NCBI RefSeq assembly: GCF_000455325.1
Contig: NZ_HG322951.1
Location: 1,100,717 to 1,164,716, forward strand
Length of the DNA: 64,000 nucleotides
Source: Mycolicibacterium septicum DSM 44393
GTDB lineage: Bacteria > Actinomycetota > Actinomycetes > Mycobacteriales > Mycobacteriaceae
Direction: 5' to 3'
Position numbers and translations under genes: made by a program. Numbering within the stretch: position 1 is the stretch's first letter; each line of letters starts with the position of its first letter. Shown here piece after piece: positions 17,554-26,443 of this stretch. The notes under the pieces are model-generated. The model had not been told where the DNA came from. It saw only the letters and a list, made by a program, of their open reading frames with translations, and ran no database searches.

Positions 17554-18966
17554 CTACATGCCGATGAGTGACTCGATCCAGCCGCGGGCGAAGTAGAGGA
17601 TGAAGCCGGCTGCCACGATCCACAGCAGCGGGCTGACCTCACGGGCCTTGCCCGCTGCCGACCGCAATACCGCCCAGGCCACGAAGCCGACGCCGATGCC
17701 GTTGGCGATCGAATAACTGAACGCCATAGTGGCCACGGTGAGCACCACGGGCAGGGCCACCGAGAACTCGGAGAGGTCGATGTGGCGCAGTTGCGACACC
17801 ATCATGGCGCCGACGATCACCAGGGCCGCGGCGGCGACCTCGGTCGGCACGATCGAGGCCAGCGGAGCGACGAACATGGCCGCCAGGAACAGCGCACCGG
17901 TGATGAGATTGGCGAACCCCGTGCGGGAGCCCTCCTCGATGCCGGCCCCGGATTCGATGAAGACGGTGTTCGACGACGCCGATGAGGAACCGCCGACGAC
18001 GGCACCGGCGCCTTCGACGATCAGTGCCGATTTCAGCCGCGGGAAGTTGCCCTGGGAGTCGGACAGCCCGGCTTCCCGGGACAGCCCGGTCATGGTCCCC
18101 ATGGCGTCGAAGAAGTTGGCGAACACCAAGGTGAACACCAGCATGATCGCGGCCAGCGCGCCGATCCGGCTGAAGGCGCCCAGGCTGACGTCGCCGACGA
18201 GGGACAGGTCTGGCAGTGCGAACGGTGAACCGGACAGGGTCGGCACCGACAAGCCCCACCCGCCGTGTTTGTCCTGCGCCGATCCGAGGTGCCAGATCGC
18301 TTCGACGATGACGGCCACCACGGTGCCGGTGACGAGGCCGATCAGGATGCCGCCGCGGATTTTGCGGGCCACCAGGATGCCGGTGACCAGCAGGGTGAAT
18401 ACGAAGACGACCGTGGGCACGGTATTGATCGAGCCGACGCCGCCCGTGCCCAGCCCGACCGGGGGAGAGGGCAGACCGGTCGAGCCGACGAATCCGGCGT
18501 CGACCAATCCGATGAACAAGATGAACAAGCCGATGCCCGCGGTGATCGCGAGCTTGAGTTGCATGGGGACCGCGTCGAACACCAACCGGCGGAACCCGCT
18601 GGCCGCGAGCGCCACGATGATCAGGCCGTCGATGACCACCAGACCCATGGCCTCGGGCCAGGTGACCGTGCCCACCACAGTGGTGGCCAGGAACGAGTTG
18701 ATGCCCAGCCCTGCGGCGAACGCGAACGGCAGCCGCGCGATGATCCCGAACAGGATGGTCATCACGCCCGCCGCCAGACATGTGGTGGCCGAGACTTGGG
18801 CGAACTGCAGCTTGTTTCCGGCGACGTCGGCGGAGCCGGAGAGGACGACCGGGTTCAGCACGATGATGTAGGCCATCGCGATGAAGGTGACCACGCCTCC
18901 GCGGATCTCGGAGAGAACCGTTGAACCACGGGTCGAGATCTCGAAGAAGCGATCGACTCGATTCAT
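17554..18966 (-). CDS. NCS2-family purine permease, AzgA type
   Basis: A 470-residue transporter of the AzgA/PbuG group (hypoxanthine, guanine, adenine uptake). Recognisable parts are the start FFEISTRGSTVLSEIRGGVVTFIAMAYI, NPVVLS, the NSFLATT segment and IESGAGIEEGSRTGFAN near the end of the first two-thirds. About twelve to fourteen helices are visible. ATG 18966 matches the family start; TAGGCT lies 8 nt before it, so the mRNA may be near-leaderless. Exact purine specificity is not readable. Confidence 0.9.
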   Translation of the reverse strand: MNRVDRFFEISTRGSTVLSEIRGGVVTFIAMAYIIVLNPVVLSGSADVAGNKLQFAQVSATTCLAAGVMTILFGIIARLPFAFAAGLGINSFLATTVVGTVTWPEAMGLVVIDGLIIVALAASGFRRLVFDAVPMQLKLAITAGIGLFILFIGLVDAGFVGSTGLPSPPVGLGTGGVGSINTVPTVVFVFTLLVTGILVARKIRGGILIGLVTGTVVAVIVEAIWHLGSAQDKHGGWGLSVPTLSGSPFALPDLSLVGDVSLGAFSRIGALAAIMLVFTLVFANFFDAMGTMTGLSREAGLSDSQGNFPRLKSALIVEGAGAVVGGSSSASSNTVFIESGAGIEEGSRTGFANLITGALFLAAMFVAPLASIVPTEVAAAALVIVGAMMVSQLRHIDLSEFSVALPVVLTVATMAFSYSIANGIGVGFVAWAVLRSAAGKAREVSPLLWIVAAGFILYFARGWIESLIGM

Positions 18967-19347
18967 AAGCGATGAGCCTAAGGCGAGATCGGCCCGGTTT
19001 CCCGGCGTATCGCCGATGATCGGGGAGCCCATGCCGCGAGAGCCGCTGCGATCCCGTCGCGCGGCATGACCGTCTCGCCCGTCGCCGTCGGAGACTTTTG
19101 CCCTTCAGTCAATATCGAGCTGCGCAAACGCAACAGCCGCAAAGAGATTGGCGGCGAAAAATCGTTTGACCTCAACTTGGGTTGAGGTGCCATGCTGCGT
19201 GCATGACAGTTCGGCATGACCACTGGGGCGTGGAAAACCGCCCCGAACCTGGGGGTAATCCCCCTGGGGGTCGGCTGCGGCGCCGGATAGTTTCGAGTCG
19301 CGAAGTGTTTGAGGCCAGCGATATGAGCAGTGGCAGGAGCGGGGGCC
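18967..19347. other. Divergent intergenic region, permease and first ECF sigma gene
   Basis: This 381-bp gap contains a SoxR/MerR-type promoter (19166-19196) pointing toward the sigma gene. Downstream is a GGGGG-TAAT-CCCCC-T-GGGGG run (about 19251-19270) whose C-run could pair with either G-run, so alternative hairpins are possible. A 59-codon frame from ATG 19203 to 19382 overlaps the sigma start but lacks coding-type third-position bias. Confidence 0.55.
19166..19196 (+). promoter_or_regulatory. SoxR/MerR-type elongated-spacer promoter
   Basis: -35 TTGACC (19166-19171) and -10 CATGCT (19191-19196) are separated by 19 bp, too long for normal sigma-A use. The spacer holds dyad ACCTCAAC-TTGG-GTTGAGGT (19169-19188). 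Both features are diagnostic of MerR-family activated promoters, and the CCTCAA/TTGAGG arms match SoxR boxes. Transcription would start near 19203, leading into the ECF sigma gene. Confidence 0.65.
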
Positions 19348-19962
19348 ATGCCGGTGAGCACGGATACGCACATGAGTGTTGACGATTGTCTTTCGGAACG
19401 GTTCGAGCGCGATGCATTGCCGCTGGTGGACCAGCTCTTCGCGGCCGCGCGTCGCTACACACGCAATGTGCCGGACGCCGAGGACCTCGTCCAGGAGACA
19501 ATGGTCAAGGCGTACAGCAGTTTTCACACGTACCGGGACGGCACGAACATCCGGGCCTGGCTGTTCCGGATTCTGACGAACACGTGGATCAACTCGTACC
19601 GCACAGCGCAGCGGCGACCGCAGGAGGTCTTCGCCGACGAACTCACGGACGGGCAACTCGCGGAGGTGGCGCAGCGGTCCCCGCTCGGCCTAGTCTCGGC
19701 CGAACTGGCGGCCCTGGAATCGATGGGCGATGACGACCTGCGTCAGGCCATGCGGGCATTGCCGGAATCGCAGGGCATCGTCGTGTACTACGCCGACGTC
19801 GAAGGGTTCCGGTACAAGGAGATTGCGGAGATCCTGCAGATTCCGGTGGGGACGGTGATGTCGCGACTGCACCGGGGGCGGCGAAATCTTCGTGCCCGGC
19901 TCGTCGACGCCGATGTGGCAGGCGGGAATGTCGGCAACCGGCTGCCCTGCACCGCAGCCTGA
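19348..19962 (+). CDS. ECF sigma factor, SigH-like (copy 1)
   Basis: A 204-residue sigma factor of the SigH/ECF12 type. Region 2 includes [20 protein letters not shown] and [20 protein letters not shown]; region 4 includes [18 protein letters not shown] and [18 protein letters not shown]. The linker [28 protein letters not shown] also resembles SigH. I chose ATG 19348, preceded by GGAGCGGGGG; GTG 19330 and ATG 19372 are alternatives. SigH normally has a zinc anti-sigma (RshA) gene just downstream, but here the next gene is a convergent second sigma gene 21 bp away. It therefore seems an orphan, perhaps controlled at transcription by the SoxR-type promoter. Confidence 0.9.
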   Translation: MPVSTDTHMSVDDCLSERFERDALPLVDQLFAAARRYTRNVPDAEDLVQETMVKAYSSFHTYRDGTNIRAWLFRILTNTWINSYRTAQRRPQEVFADELTDGQLAEVAQRSPLGLVSAELAALESMGDDDLRQAMRALPESQGIVVYYADVEGFRYKEIAEILQIPVGTVMSRLHRGRRNLRARLVDADVAGGNVGNRLPCTAA

Positions 19963-19983
19963 TTCGAGTACAGCGGACCCTGG

Positions 19984-20610
19984 CTACCGGGTCGATTGTG
20001 GCAACGGACCCGGATCGCCCGCCGGGACCCGGATGATCCCCCGGTCCTTCGCGACGTCATCGAGCAGCTCGCGTAGTCGGCGGCGGCCACGCGCGAGTCG
20101 CGACATCACCGTTCCGATGGGAGTACCCATGAGGGCGGCGATTTCGCGGTAGGGATAGCCCTCCACGTCGGCCAGGTAGACCGTCACGCGATTGACTGCC
20201 GGTATGGCACAGAGCGCGTCGGCGATCTCGTCGTCGCGCATGGTCTCGAGGGCTTCCACTTCGGCCGATCGCAGGCCTGCAGAGGTGTGGCGGGCTTCGG
20301 CGGACAACTGCCAATCGGTGAATTCTTCGCAGAGCTGCTCGGCCACGCCCCGCTGACGCGTGCGGTAGGTGCTGATCCAGTTGTTGTACATGATCCGGAA
20401 CAACCAGGCGCGGGCATTCGAGTCCGGCTGAAAGGTGTGAAACCCGCTGTAGGCCTTGAGCATTGTCTCTTGGATCAGGTCCTCGGCGTCATATGTGTTG
20501 GTGGTCAGCCGCCGCGCACGCCCCCGGATCTGCTCGATGCAGGGCAGCACGGTGTTGACGAACCGGGTGGCGTCCCGACTGTCGGACGGTGGTTCCGTGT
20601 GTTTGTTCAA
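19984..20610 (-). CDS. ECF sigma factor, SigH-like (copy 2)
   Basis: A 208-residue SigH paralogue, closer to SigH than copy 1: EFTDWQLSAEARHTSAGLRSAEVEALE, VYLADVEGYPYREIAALMGTPIGTVMSRLARGRRRLRELL and the end DVAKDRG. Start is TTG 20610, preceded by GGAGG about 10 nt away; no better start was seen. No HxxxCxxC anti-sigma gene is adjacent. The two sigma genes converge, with 21 bp between stops and no terminator. Its promoter region is unusually AT-rich. M. smegmatis is known to carry many SigH paralogues, and these look like two such. Confidence 0.88.
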   Translation of the reverse strand: MNKHTEPPSDSRDATRFVNTVLPCIEQIRGRARRLTTNTYDAEDLIQETMLKAYSGFHTFQPDSNARAWLFRIMYNNWISTYRTRQRGVAEQLCEEFTDWQLSAEARHTSAGLRSAEVEALETMRDDEIADALCAIPAVNRVTVYLADVEGYPYREIAALMGTPIGTVMSRLARGRRRLRELLDDVAKDRGIIRVPAGDPGPLPQSTR

Positions 20611-20930
20611 CCTCAGGCCACCTCCGACTTATATAGAATATCTATGCATAATAATAGTTGATCTAGATAGCTGATGCCAAATGGCCCGGTGCCTGGGGAT
20701 GTCGACAAGCGTTGAGCTGCATGACCAAAGCTGCTGCACCAAGCTTTCTTTCAGCGAGTTCACAGGAAATAGGTCGCCACTGCGGCGGGTTGTGGACCGG
20801 TGTAACGTTTGTCCACGCTGTACATAGTTATTCGAACTAATTCGCCGATCGCCGGGGCGGGTCATCGCCATCGGCGGGTTCGGGTAATCGTCGGGAGGTG
20901 TCAGTGAGTCCTGGTCGGGGAGCTCGCTTG
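20611..20930. other. Divergent intergenic region, second ECF sigma gene and mmpS
   Basis: A 320-bp gap. 20628-20670 is strikingly AT-rich and holds ATAGA-ATA-TCTAT (20633-20645) and ATCTAGAT (20661-20668), fitting the minus-strand sigma promoter. 20765-20791 has a SigH-like promoter pattern toward mmpS. 20825-20839 is TAGTT-ATTCG-AACTA, a short dyad. No believable gene lies within it. Confidence 0.5.
20765..20791 (+). promoter_or_regulatory. Possible ECF (SigH-type) promoter for mmpS-mmpL
   Basis: GGAAAT, an 18-nt spacer, then GTT. SigH-type promoters have a GGAA core -35 and GTT in the -10 at about this distance. The match is short, so this is tentative, but SigH-like genes are immediately adjacent. 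Confidence 0.3.
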
Positions 20931-21344
20931 ATGAAGAATGCCTGGATTCCGCTGGTTCTGGTGGTCGTGCTTGCGGTGTCGGGTCTGGTGGTCTCGCGCC
21001 TGCATCGGATGTTCGGCTCCGAGGACCTCAATGCGAATGCGGGCGCGGGCATCGAGATCGTCCAGTTCAATCCGAAGATCCTCGTATACGACGTGTACGG
21101 GCCGCCGGGAGCAACCGCCCAGATCAGCTATTTCGACCCGGACGCGAAGGTGCACCACGTCACCGCACCGCTGCCCTGGTCGGTCACCTTGTCGACCACG
21201 TTGCCGACCGTCAGCGCCAACCTCATGGCCCGGAGCGACGGTGACGAGATCGGTTGCCGGGTCACTGTGAACGACGTTGTCCGTGAGGAGAAGTCAGCTA
21301 ATGGCATCAATGCCCAGACCTACTGCCTGGTGAAATCCGCATGA
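20931..21344 (+). CDS. MmpS-family accessory membrane protein (second copy)
   Basis: A 137-residue MmpS protein with one N-terminal membrane helix (NAWIPLVLVVVLAVSGLVV) and the periplasmic family domain: FNPKILVYDVYGPPGATAQISYF, LPWSVTLSTT, GCRVTVNDVV and terminal YCLVKSA. It resembles MmpS4/MmpS5. ATG 20931 follows GGGGAG and gives the usual family length; GTG 20904 behind GGGAGG would add nine residues. The stop overlaps the mmpL start (ATGA). Confidence 0.93.
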   Translation: MKNAWIPLVLVVVLAVSGLVVSRLHRMFGSEDLNANAGAGIEIVQFNPKILVYDVYGPPGATAQISYFDPDAKVHHVTAPLPWSVTLSTTLPTVSANLMARSDGDEIGCRVTVNDVVREEKSANGINAQTYCLVKSA

Positions 21345-24235
21345 CCAATTCCGCTCACGCACACCGCAAGCGGCCGTTGATAGCCCACAGCCTCCGCGTC
21401 CTCTCGGTGCCGATCATCCTGTTCTGGGTCGCGATCGCCGTACTGGTGAACGTGATCGCCCCTCAGCTTGAGGTGGTCGGCGAGATGCACGCCGCACCGA
21501 TGGCACCCGAGGACGCCCCGTCGATGCAGGCGATGAAGTTGATGGGTGCCAACTTCCAGGAGTTCGACTCCAACAGCACCATCATGATCGTGGTCGAGGG
21601 GCAAAAGCCACTGGGCCCGGAGGCGCACAAGTACTACGACGACATCATCCACAAGCTGCAGCAGGATCCCGAGCACATCCAGCACATCCAGGACTTCTGG
21701 GGTGACACGCTGACCGCGGCCGGAGCGCAGAGCGCCGACGGCAAGGCGTCCTACGTGATGATCAACCTGGCCGGCGAGCAGGGCATGACGCTCGCCAACG
21801 AGGGCGTCGAAGTGGTCCGCAAGGCGATCGAGGAAACCAAGGCCCCGGACGGGGTGCAGGCCTACGTTGCCGGCCCCGCCGCGCTCACCCGCGACGAACA
21901 CGTCATCGGTAACGAGAGCCTGGGCATGATCACCATCATCACTCTCGCCGCCATCGCGATCATGCTGCTGATCGTCTACCGCTCGATCATCACGACGCTG
22001 ATCCAGTTGTTCCTGACATTCCTCGCCCTGCTCACCGCGCGCGGCGTGGTGTCGGTGCTGGCATTGCACGGCGCGTTCGGGCTGACCACCTTCGCCGGCA
22101 GCATTCTGACGATGCTGGCGATAGCCGCCGCAACCGATTACGGCATCTTTCTCTTCGGCCGATACCGCGAGGACCGCGGCATGGGGCTGGACAAGGACGA
22201 CTCCTACTACGCCACGTTCAAATCCGTCGCGCCCGTCATCGTGGGTTCGGGCCTGACCATCGCCGGTGCGACGTACTGCCTGAGCTTCGCGCGGCTGCCC
22301 TACTTCAGCACCATGGGCGCGCCGGTCGCGATCGGCATGATCGTCGTGGTGCTGATCGCCGTCACGCTCGGCCCCGCCGTGCTGTTCCTCGGCAGCAAGG
22401 TCGGTCTGTACGAGTCCAAGCGCCCCCCGAAGAGCAGGTTCTGGCGCAAGGTCGGCACCGCGGTGGTCCGTTGGCCCGCACCGGTTTTCGTCGCGAGTCT
22501 GTTCGTCGTGCTGATCGGGATCGTGGCCATCCCCGGCTACAAGCCGGCCTACAACGACCGGTACTACCTACCCACGGATGCCCCCGTCAACATCGGCTTC
22601 GCCGCCGCCGACCGGCACTTCACCCAGGCCCGGATGAATCCGGACATCCTGATGGTCGAGTCCGATCACGACATGCGCAATCCCGCCGACATGCTGGTGC
22701 TGAACAAGATCTCGAGCAACGTGATGCACACCGAGGGCATCGCCATGGTGCAGAGCATCACCCGTCCGCTGGGTATCCCAATCCAGCACAGTTCAATTCC
22801 GTTCCAGACCGCGATCCAGGGGCAGACCAGCAACCTGAACCTGCCGTTCCAGCGGGAGCAATTGGCCGACCAGATCAAAATGGTTGATGCGACGAACGTT
22901 TCGATCTCCATCATGGAGGAGCAGTACCGGCTCTCCCTCCGGCAGACCCAGCTGACGCAGGACTCGGCGGCCAAGTCGCAGGAGCTGCTCGAAGTCACCA
23001 AGAAGATGCGGGACAACATCGCGAACTTCGATGACCAGTTCCGGCCGATGCGCAACTATTTCTACTGGGAACCGCACTGCTTCGACATACCCATGTGCGC
23101 GTCGCTGAAGTCAGTCTTCGACGCCCTCGACGGGATCGACGAACTGACCGACAAGACAGCGTCGGTCCAGGTCAACACCGACCAATTGGCCGACCTGGCA
23201 CCGAAGCTGACCGCGCTGCTGCCGCAGACGATCGCATCGATGAAGACCAGCCGGGACCTGTCGCTGGCCTCGTACAACTCGCAGAAGGCCCTGATCGACC
23301 AGATGCAGGCGATGAACGACACCGCGCTGTCGATGGGCGCGGCGTTCGACACCGCCAAGAACGACGACATGTTCTACCTGCCGCCGGAGGCGTTCACGAA
23401 CCCCGATTTCGAGCGCGGCTTGAAGATGTTCCTCTCGCCCGACGGGAAGTCGGCGCGGATGTTCATCACCCACCAGAGCGACCCGGCCACGGTGGAGGGC
23501 ATCGCGCGGGTCGAGTCCGAACGCAAGGCCGCGCAGGAGGCCCTGAAGATGTCGTCGCTGTCGGACGCCAAGATCTATCTCGGCGGTGTCGCGGCGACCT
23601 ACAAGGACATGTCCGACGGCGCCCGCTACGACCTGATGATCGCGGTGGTCTCGGCGCTGACGCTGATCTTCATCATCATGCTGATCCTGACGCGCAGCGC
23701 GGTGGCGGCACTGGTCATCGTCGGCACGGCGGGCAGTTCGATCGCGGCATCGTTCGGCATCTCGGTGCTGCTGTGGCAGGACCTCTTCGGCAAGCCGATC
23801 GAATGGCTGGTCATGCTGATGTCGGTCATCATCCTGCTGGCGGTCGGATCCGACTACAACCTGCTGCTGGTCTCCCGGTTCAAGGACGAGATCCACGCGG
23901 GCCTCAAGACCGGCATCATCCGGTCCATGGGCGGCACCGGTGGTGTGGTCACCTCCGCCGGACTGGTGTTCGCGGCGACCATGGCGGGCATGCTCTACAG
24001 CGATCTGATCGTGCTGGCCCAGATGGGTTCGACCATCGCCATCGGTCTGCTGATCGACACGTTCATCGTGCGGTCGCTGCTGATGCCGTCGATCGCCACG
24101 CTGCTGGGCCGGTGGTTCTGGTGGCCGCAGGTGGTGTATCCCCGCGGGGACAACCACTTCCGCAAGCCCGCACCGCCACGGGTACCCCGCGAGGACGATG
24201 ACGACACCGCGGCCCTTCCGGTGACCACGAGTTAG
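21341..24235 (+). CDS. MmpL-family RND transporter (second copy)
   Basis: A 964-residue RND exporter. The proton-relay motifs are ATDYGIFLFGRYRED and GSDYNLLLVSRFKDE. The long helical loop before the second half contains YWEPHCFDIPMCASLKSVF, as in the other MmpL here and in the MmpL4/MmpL5 branch. It is coupled to mmpS by ATGA. Its neighbours are two SigH-like sigma genes, hinting at a stress-linked export function. Its stop overlaps by 4 bp the stop of the convergent Ada-domain gene. Cargo unknown. Confidence 0.94.
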   Translation: MTNSAHAHRKRPLIAHSLRVLSVPIILFWVAIAVLVNVIAPQLEVVGEMHAAPMAPEDAPSMQAMKLMGANFQEFDSNSTIMIVVEGQKPLGPEAHKYYDDIIHKLQQDPEHIQHIQDFWGDTLTAAGAQSADGKASYVMINLAGEQGMTLANEGVEVVRKAIEETKAPDGVQAYVAGPAALTRDEHVIGNESLGMITIITLAAIAIMLLIVYRSIITTLIQLFLTFLALLTARGVVSVLALHGAFGLTTFAGSILTMLAIAAATDYGIFLFGRYREDRGMGLDKDDSYYATFKSVAPVIVGSGLTIAGATYCLSFARLPYFSTMGAPVAIGMIVVVLIAVTLGPAVLFLGSKVGLYESKRPPKSRFWRKVGTAVVRWPAPVFVASLFVVLIGIVAIPGYKPAYNDRYYLPTDAPVNIGFAAADRHFTQARMNPDILMVESDHDMRNPADMLVLNKISSNVMHTEGIAMVQSITRPLGIPIQHSSIPFQTAIQGQTSNLNLPFQREQLADQIKMVDATNVSISIMEEQYRLSLRQTQLTQDSAAKSQELLEVTKKMRDNIANFDDQFRPMRNYFYWEPHCFDIPMCASLKSVFDALDGIDELTDKTASVQVNTDQLADLAPKLTALLPQTIASMKTSRDLSLASYNSQKALIDQMQAMNDTALSMGAAFDTAKNDDMFYLPPEAFTNPDFERGLKMFLSPDGKSARMFITHQSDPATVEGIARVESERKAAQEALKMSSLSDAKIYLGGVAATYKDMSDGARYDLMIAVVSALTLIFIIMLILTRSAVAALVIVGTAGSSIAASFGISVLLWQDLFGKPIEWLVMLMSVIILLAVGSDYNLLLVSRFKDEIHAGLKTGIIRSMGGTGGVVTSAGLVFAATMAGMLYSDLIVLAQMGSTIAIGLLIDTFIVRSLLMPSIATLLGRWFWWPQVVYPRGDNHFRKPAPPRVPREDDDDTAALPVTTS

Positions 24236-24498
24236 GCCTCATCGCCCTTGCCGGTCTTCCACTGCCGGTAGGCGGCGGGCAGGCAGACCGCGCAGGGGCG
24301 GTAGCCCGCGGAGACGGCGCTCTGCGCGTCGGCGAAGAACACCCGGTGGCGGACGTAGCCGCCTGCGGCGATGGCGCGTCGGGCCGACGGGCAGTCGAGG
24401 CGGCCGTAGATCTTGCTGCGGTGGTGTCCCCCAAGGGTTCCCGGTGTGCCGCTGAGATGTGGGCGACCGTCGGCGCCGAGCAGGATGTAGGGCTTCAT
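24232..24498 (-). CDS. Stand-alone Ada-type metal-binding domain protein
   Basis: An 88-residue protein resembling only the N-terminal zinc domain of the Ada methylphosphotriester repair protein. The match is at YGRLDCPSARRAI, RVFFADAQSAVSAGYRPCAVC. Of Ada's four zinc cysteines (38, 42, 69, 72), the last two are clear (C69, C72) and one cysteine (C36) lies near the first pair; a fourth cysteine is absent, though histidines (H25, H26, H51) could substitute. No AraC helix-turn-helix or methyltransferase domain is attached. ATG 24498 overlaps the oxygenase stop (ATGA), making it the last gene of the sigma-ogt operon. Confidence 0.75.
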   Translation of the reverse strand: MKPYILLGADGRPHLSGTPGTLGGHHRSKIYGRLDCPSARRAIAAGGYVRHRVFFADAQSAVSAGYRPCAVCLPAAYRQWKTGKGDEA

Positions 24499-25210
24499 GC
24501 GGCGTCATGGAACACCAGGCCCAGGGTGAACCTGGTCCCGAAACGGACGGTGGAGACACCGTGCCGGATGGGTGCCGCCGACCAACCCCGTACCGACTTG
24601 GTCGGCCGGTCGCGCGTGGTGAAAACCAATCCGTGCCCGTGGGGGATGACCGTGGCGGTACCGCGCGATTGCGCGCGGGCTCGTTGCTCGTAGAGCAGGA
24701 ACTCGCCGCCGGTGTAGTCGACGTCCGGGTCGGTCAGGTTGACCACGACCTGCAGCGGAAAGATCAACTCGCCGTAGAGGTCGCGGTGTAGCGCATTCCA
24801 GTCTCCGGCACCGTATTTCAGCAGGATCGCCGTCGTCTTGGTCTGGCCGGCCTCGTGGCACATGTGCAGCCAGTCGTCGAAGTCATCCGGCCATGGAGCA
24901 TCCCGGCCGAGCCGGGCCCACCAGGTGCGCGCGATCGGCAGCAGGTGTGGATACAGCGCCCGCTTGAGTGCGGTCACGGCCGGCGGAAAGGGCTGCCGGA
25001 AGTAGCGGTACTGGCCTTCGCCGAACCGGTAGCGCGCCATGTCGATCGTCGATCGGAACCGGGCCACGTCGGGGTAGAGCGCGACGATGTCCGCGGCGTC
25101 CGCCGGTGTCAGGAGCGGCCCCGTCAACGCACATCCCGTGGTGTCGAGTTCGTCACCGACACGGCTCCAGTCGGTGCCATCCACCTGCTGCTGCCAGGGA
25201 TTCGCGCGGT

Positions 25211-25214
<4 letters not shown>
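24495..25214 (-). CDS. 2-oxoglutarate/Fe(II)-dependent oxygenase, likely DNA-repair related
   Basis: A 239-residue jelly-roll dioxygenase. The iron-binding HxD is in ALHRDLYGELIFPLQ; the distal histidine is in VIPHGHGLVFTTRD, and an arginine-rich C-terminal strand (RHGVSTVRFGTRFTLGLVFHD) should hold 2-oxoglutarate. TGGEFLLYEQR is typical of this bacterial family, which is distantly related to AlkB. GTG 25214 overlaps the ogt stop (GTGA). Position between ogt and an Ada-type domain suggests oxidative removal of alkyl groups from nucleic acid, but this is inference. Confidence 0.8.
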
Positions 25215-25814
<600 letters not shown>

Positions 25815-25822
<8 letters not shown>

Positions 25823-26369
25823 GGATCTCTCCTTTCGTGGGCGCGTCGACCTCGGTGAGTTCGCCGAGGTAGGTGCGTCGTAGCGTGGCGATACCGTCGC
25901 TGGAGGCACGGCGTGCGGCCGCGGCGCTGCCGCCGAGGATCTCGGCGATTTCGTCATAGGGCAGGCCGGCCAGGTAGTGGTAGGCGACGGCGTGTTTCTG
26001 TTTGTGCGGAAGCTGGTCCACCGCGGCGGCCAGGTCGTCGAAGGTCTCGGCGGTGCGGGGGCCCGGTGTTTCGGGGACGACGTCGGTCGGGACGGGTTGG
26101 CGAGTCCGGGTCCGGGTGATGTCGATGGCCTTGCGGTTGGCCACGGTGACCAGCCAGGCCTCGAAATTCGTGTCGGTCGGGAGGTCAGGATAGGCCTTGA
26201 GTGCCGCCAGAAACGTTTCCGACCAGGCGTCATCGGCGTCGTGCGCGCCGACGATGGCGCAACAGACCCGATAGACGGTGGGGCCGTGGTCGCGAACCAC
26301 GGTCTCAAACGGCGGTTTGGCTTTCACACCCTGTAGACGCTCCATGCCCGAGTTTTGTGAGGTGTCCAT
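25815..26369 (-). CDS. ECF sigma factor heading the ogt operon
   Basis: A 184-residue ECF sigma-70 factor. Region 2: VYRVCCAIVGAHDADDAWSETFLAALKAYPDL and NFEAWLVTVANRKAIDITR; region 4: LPHKQKHAVAYHYLAGLPYDEIAEILGGSAAAARRASSDG. No anti-sigma gene is near. ATG 26369 is used; ATG 26345 is an alternative. It overlaps ogt by 8 bp and starts a four-gene unit of DNA alkylation repair functions, so it probably directs that unit or a wider alkylation regulon. How it is activated is not visible. Confidence 0.85.
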
Positions 26370-26418
26370 CGTGAGTGAAATCCGTCCATCGCGTCGAGGG
26401 GCGATCGAGATCAATCCG

Positions 26419-26439
26419 CGGTCAGTGCCACACTGACCG
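26419..26439. promoter_or_regulatory. 21-bp hyphenated palindrome before the MFS gene
   Basis: CGGTCAGTG-CCA-CACTGACCG, perfect 9-bp arms, ends 4 bp before ATG 26444 and lies 50 bp from the divergent sigma start. Either an operator for both divergent units or an mRNA hairpin that covers the MFS translation start; no Shine-Dalgarno is otherwise visible. Confidence 0.6.
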
Positions 26440-26443
26440 GTCT

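Noticed and set aside
19203..19382. 59-codon frame behind the SoxR-type promoter as a protein gene
   Set aside because: Third-position GC is not raised and no family is seen; kept only as a possible upstream regulatory frame.
20629..20871. 80-codon minus-strand frame between the sigma gene and mmpS
   Set aside because: Lacks coding bias, covers the AT-rich promoter region and has no ribosome-binding site.
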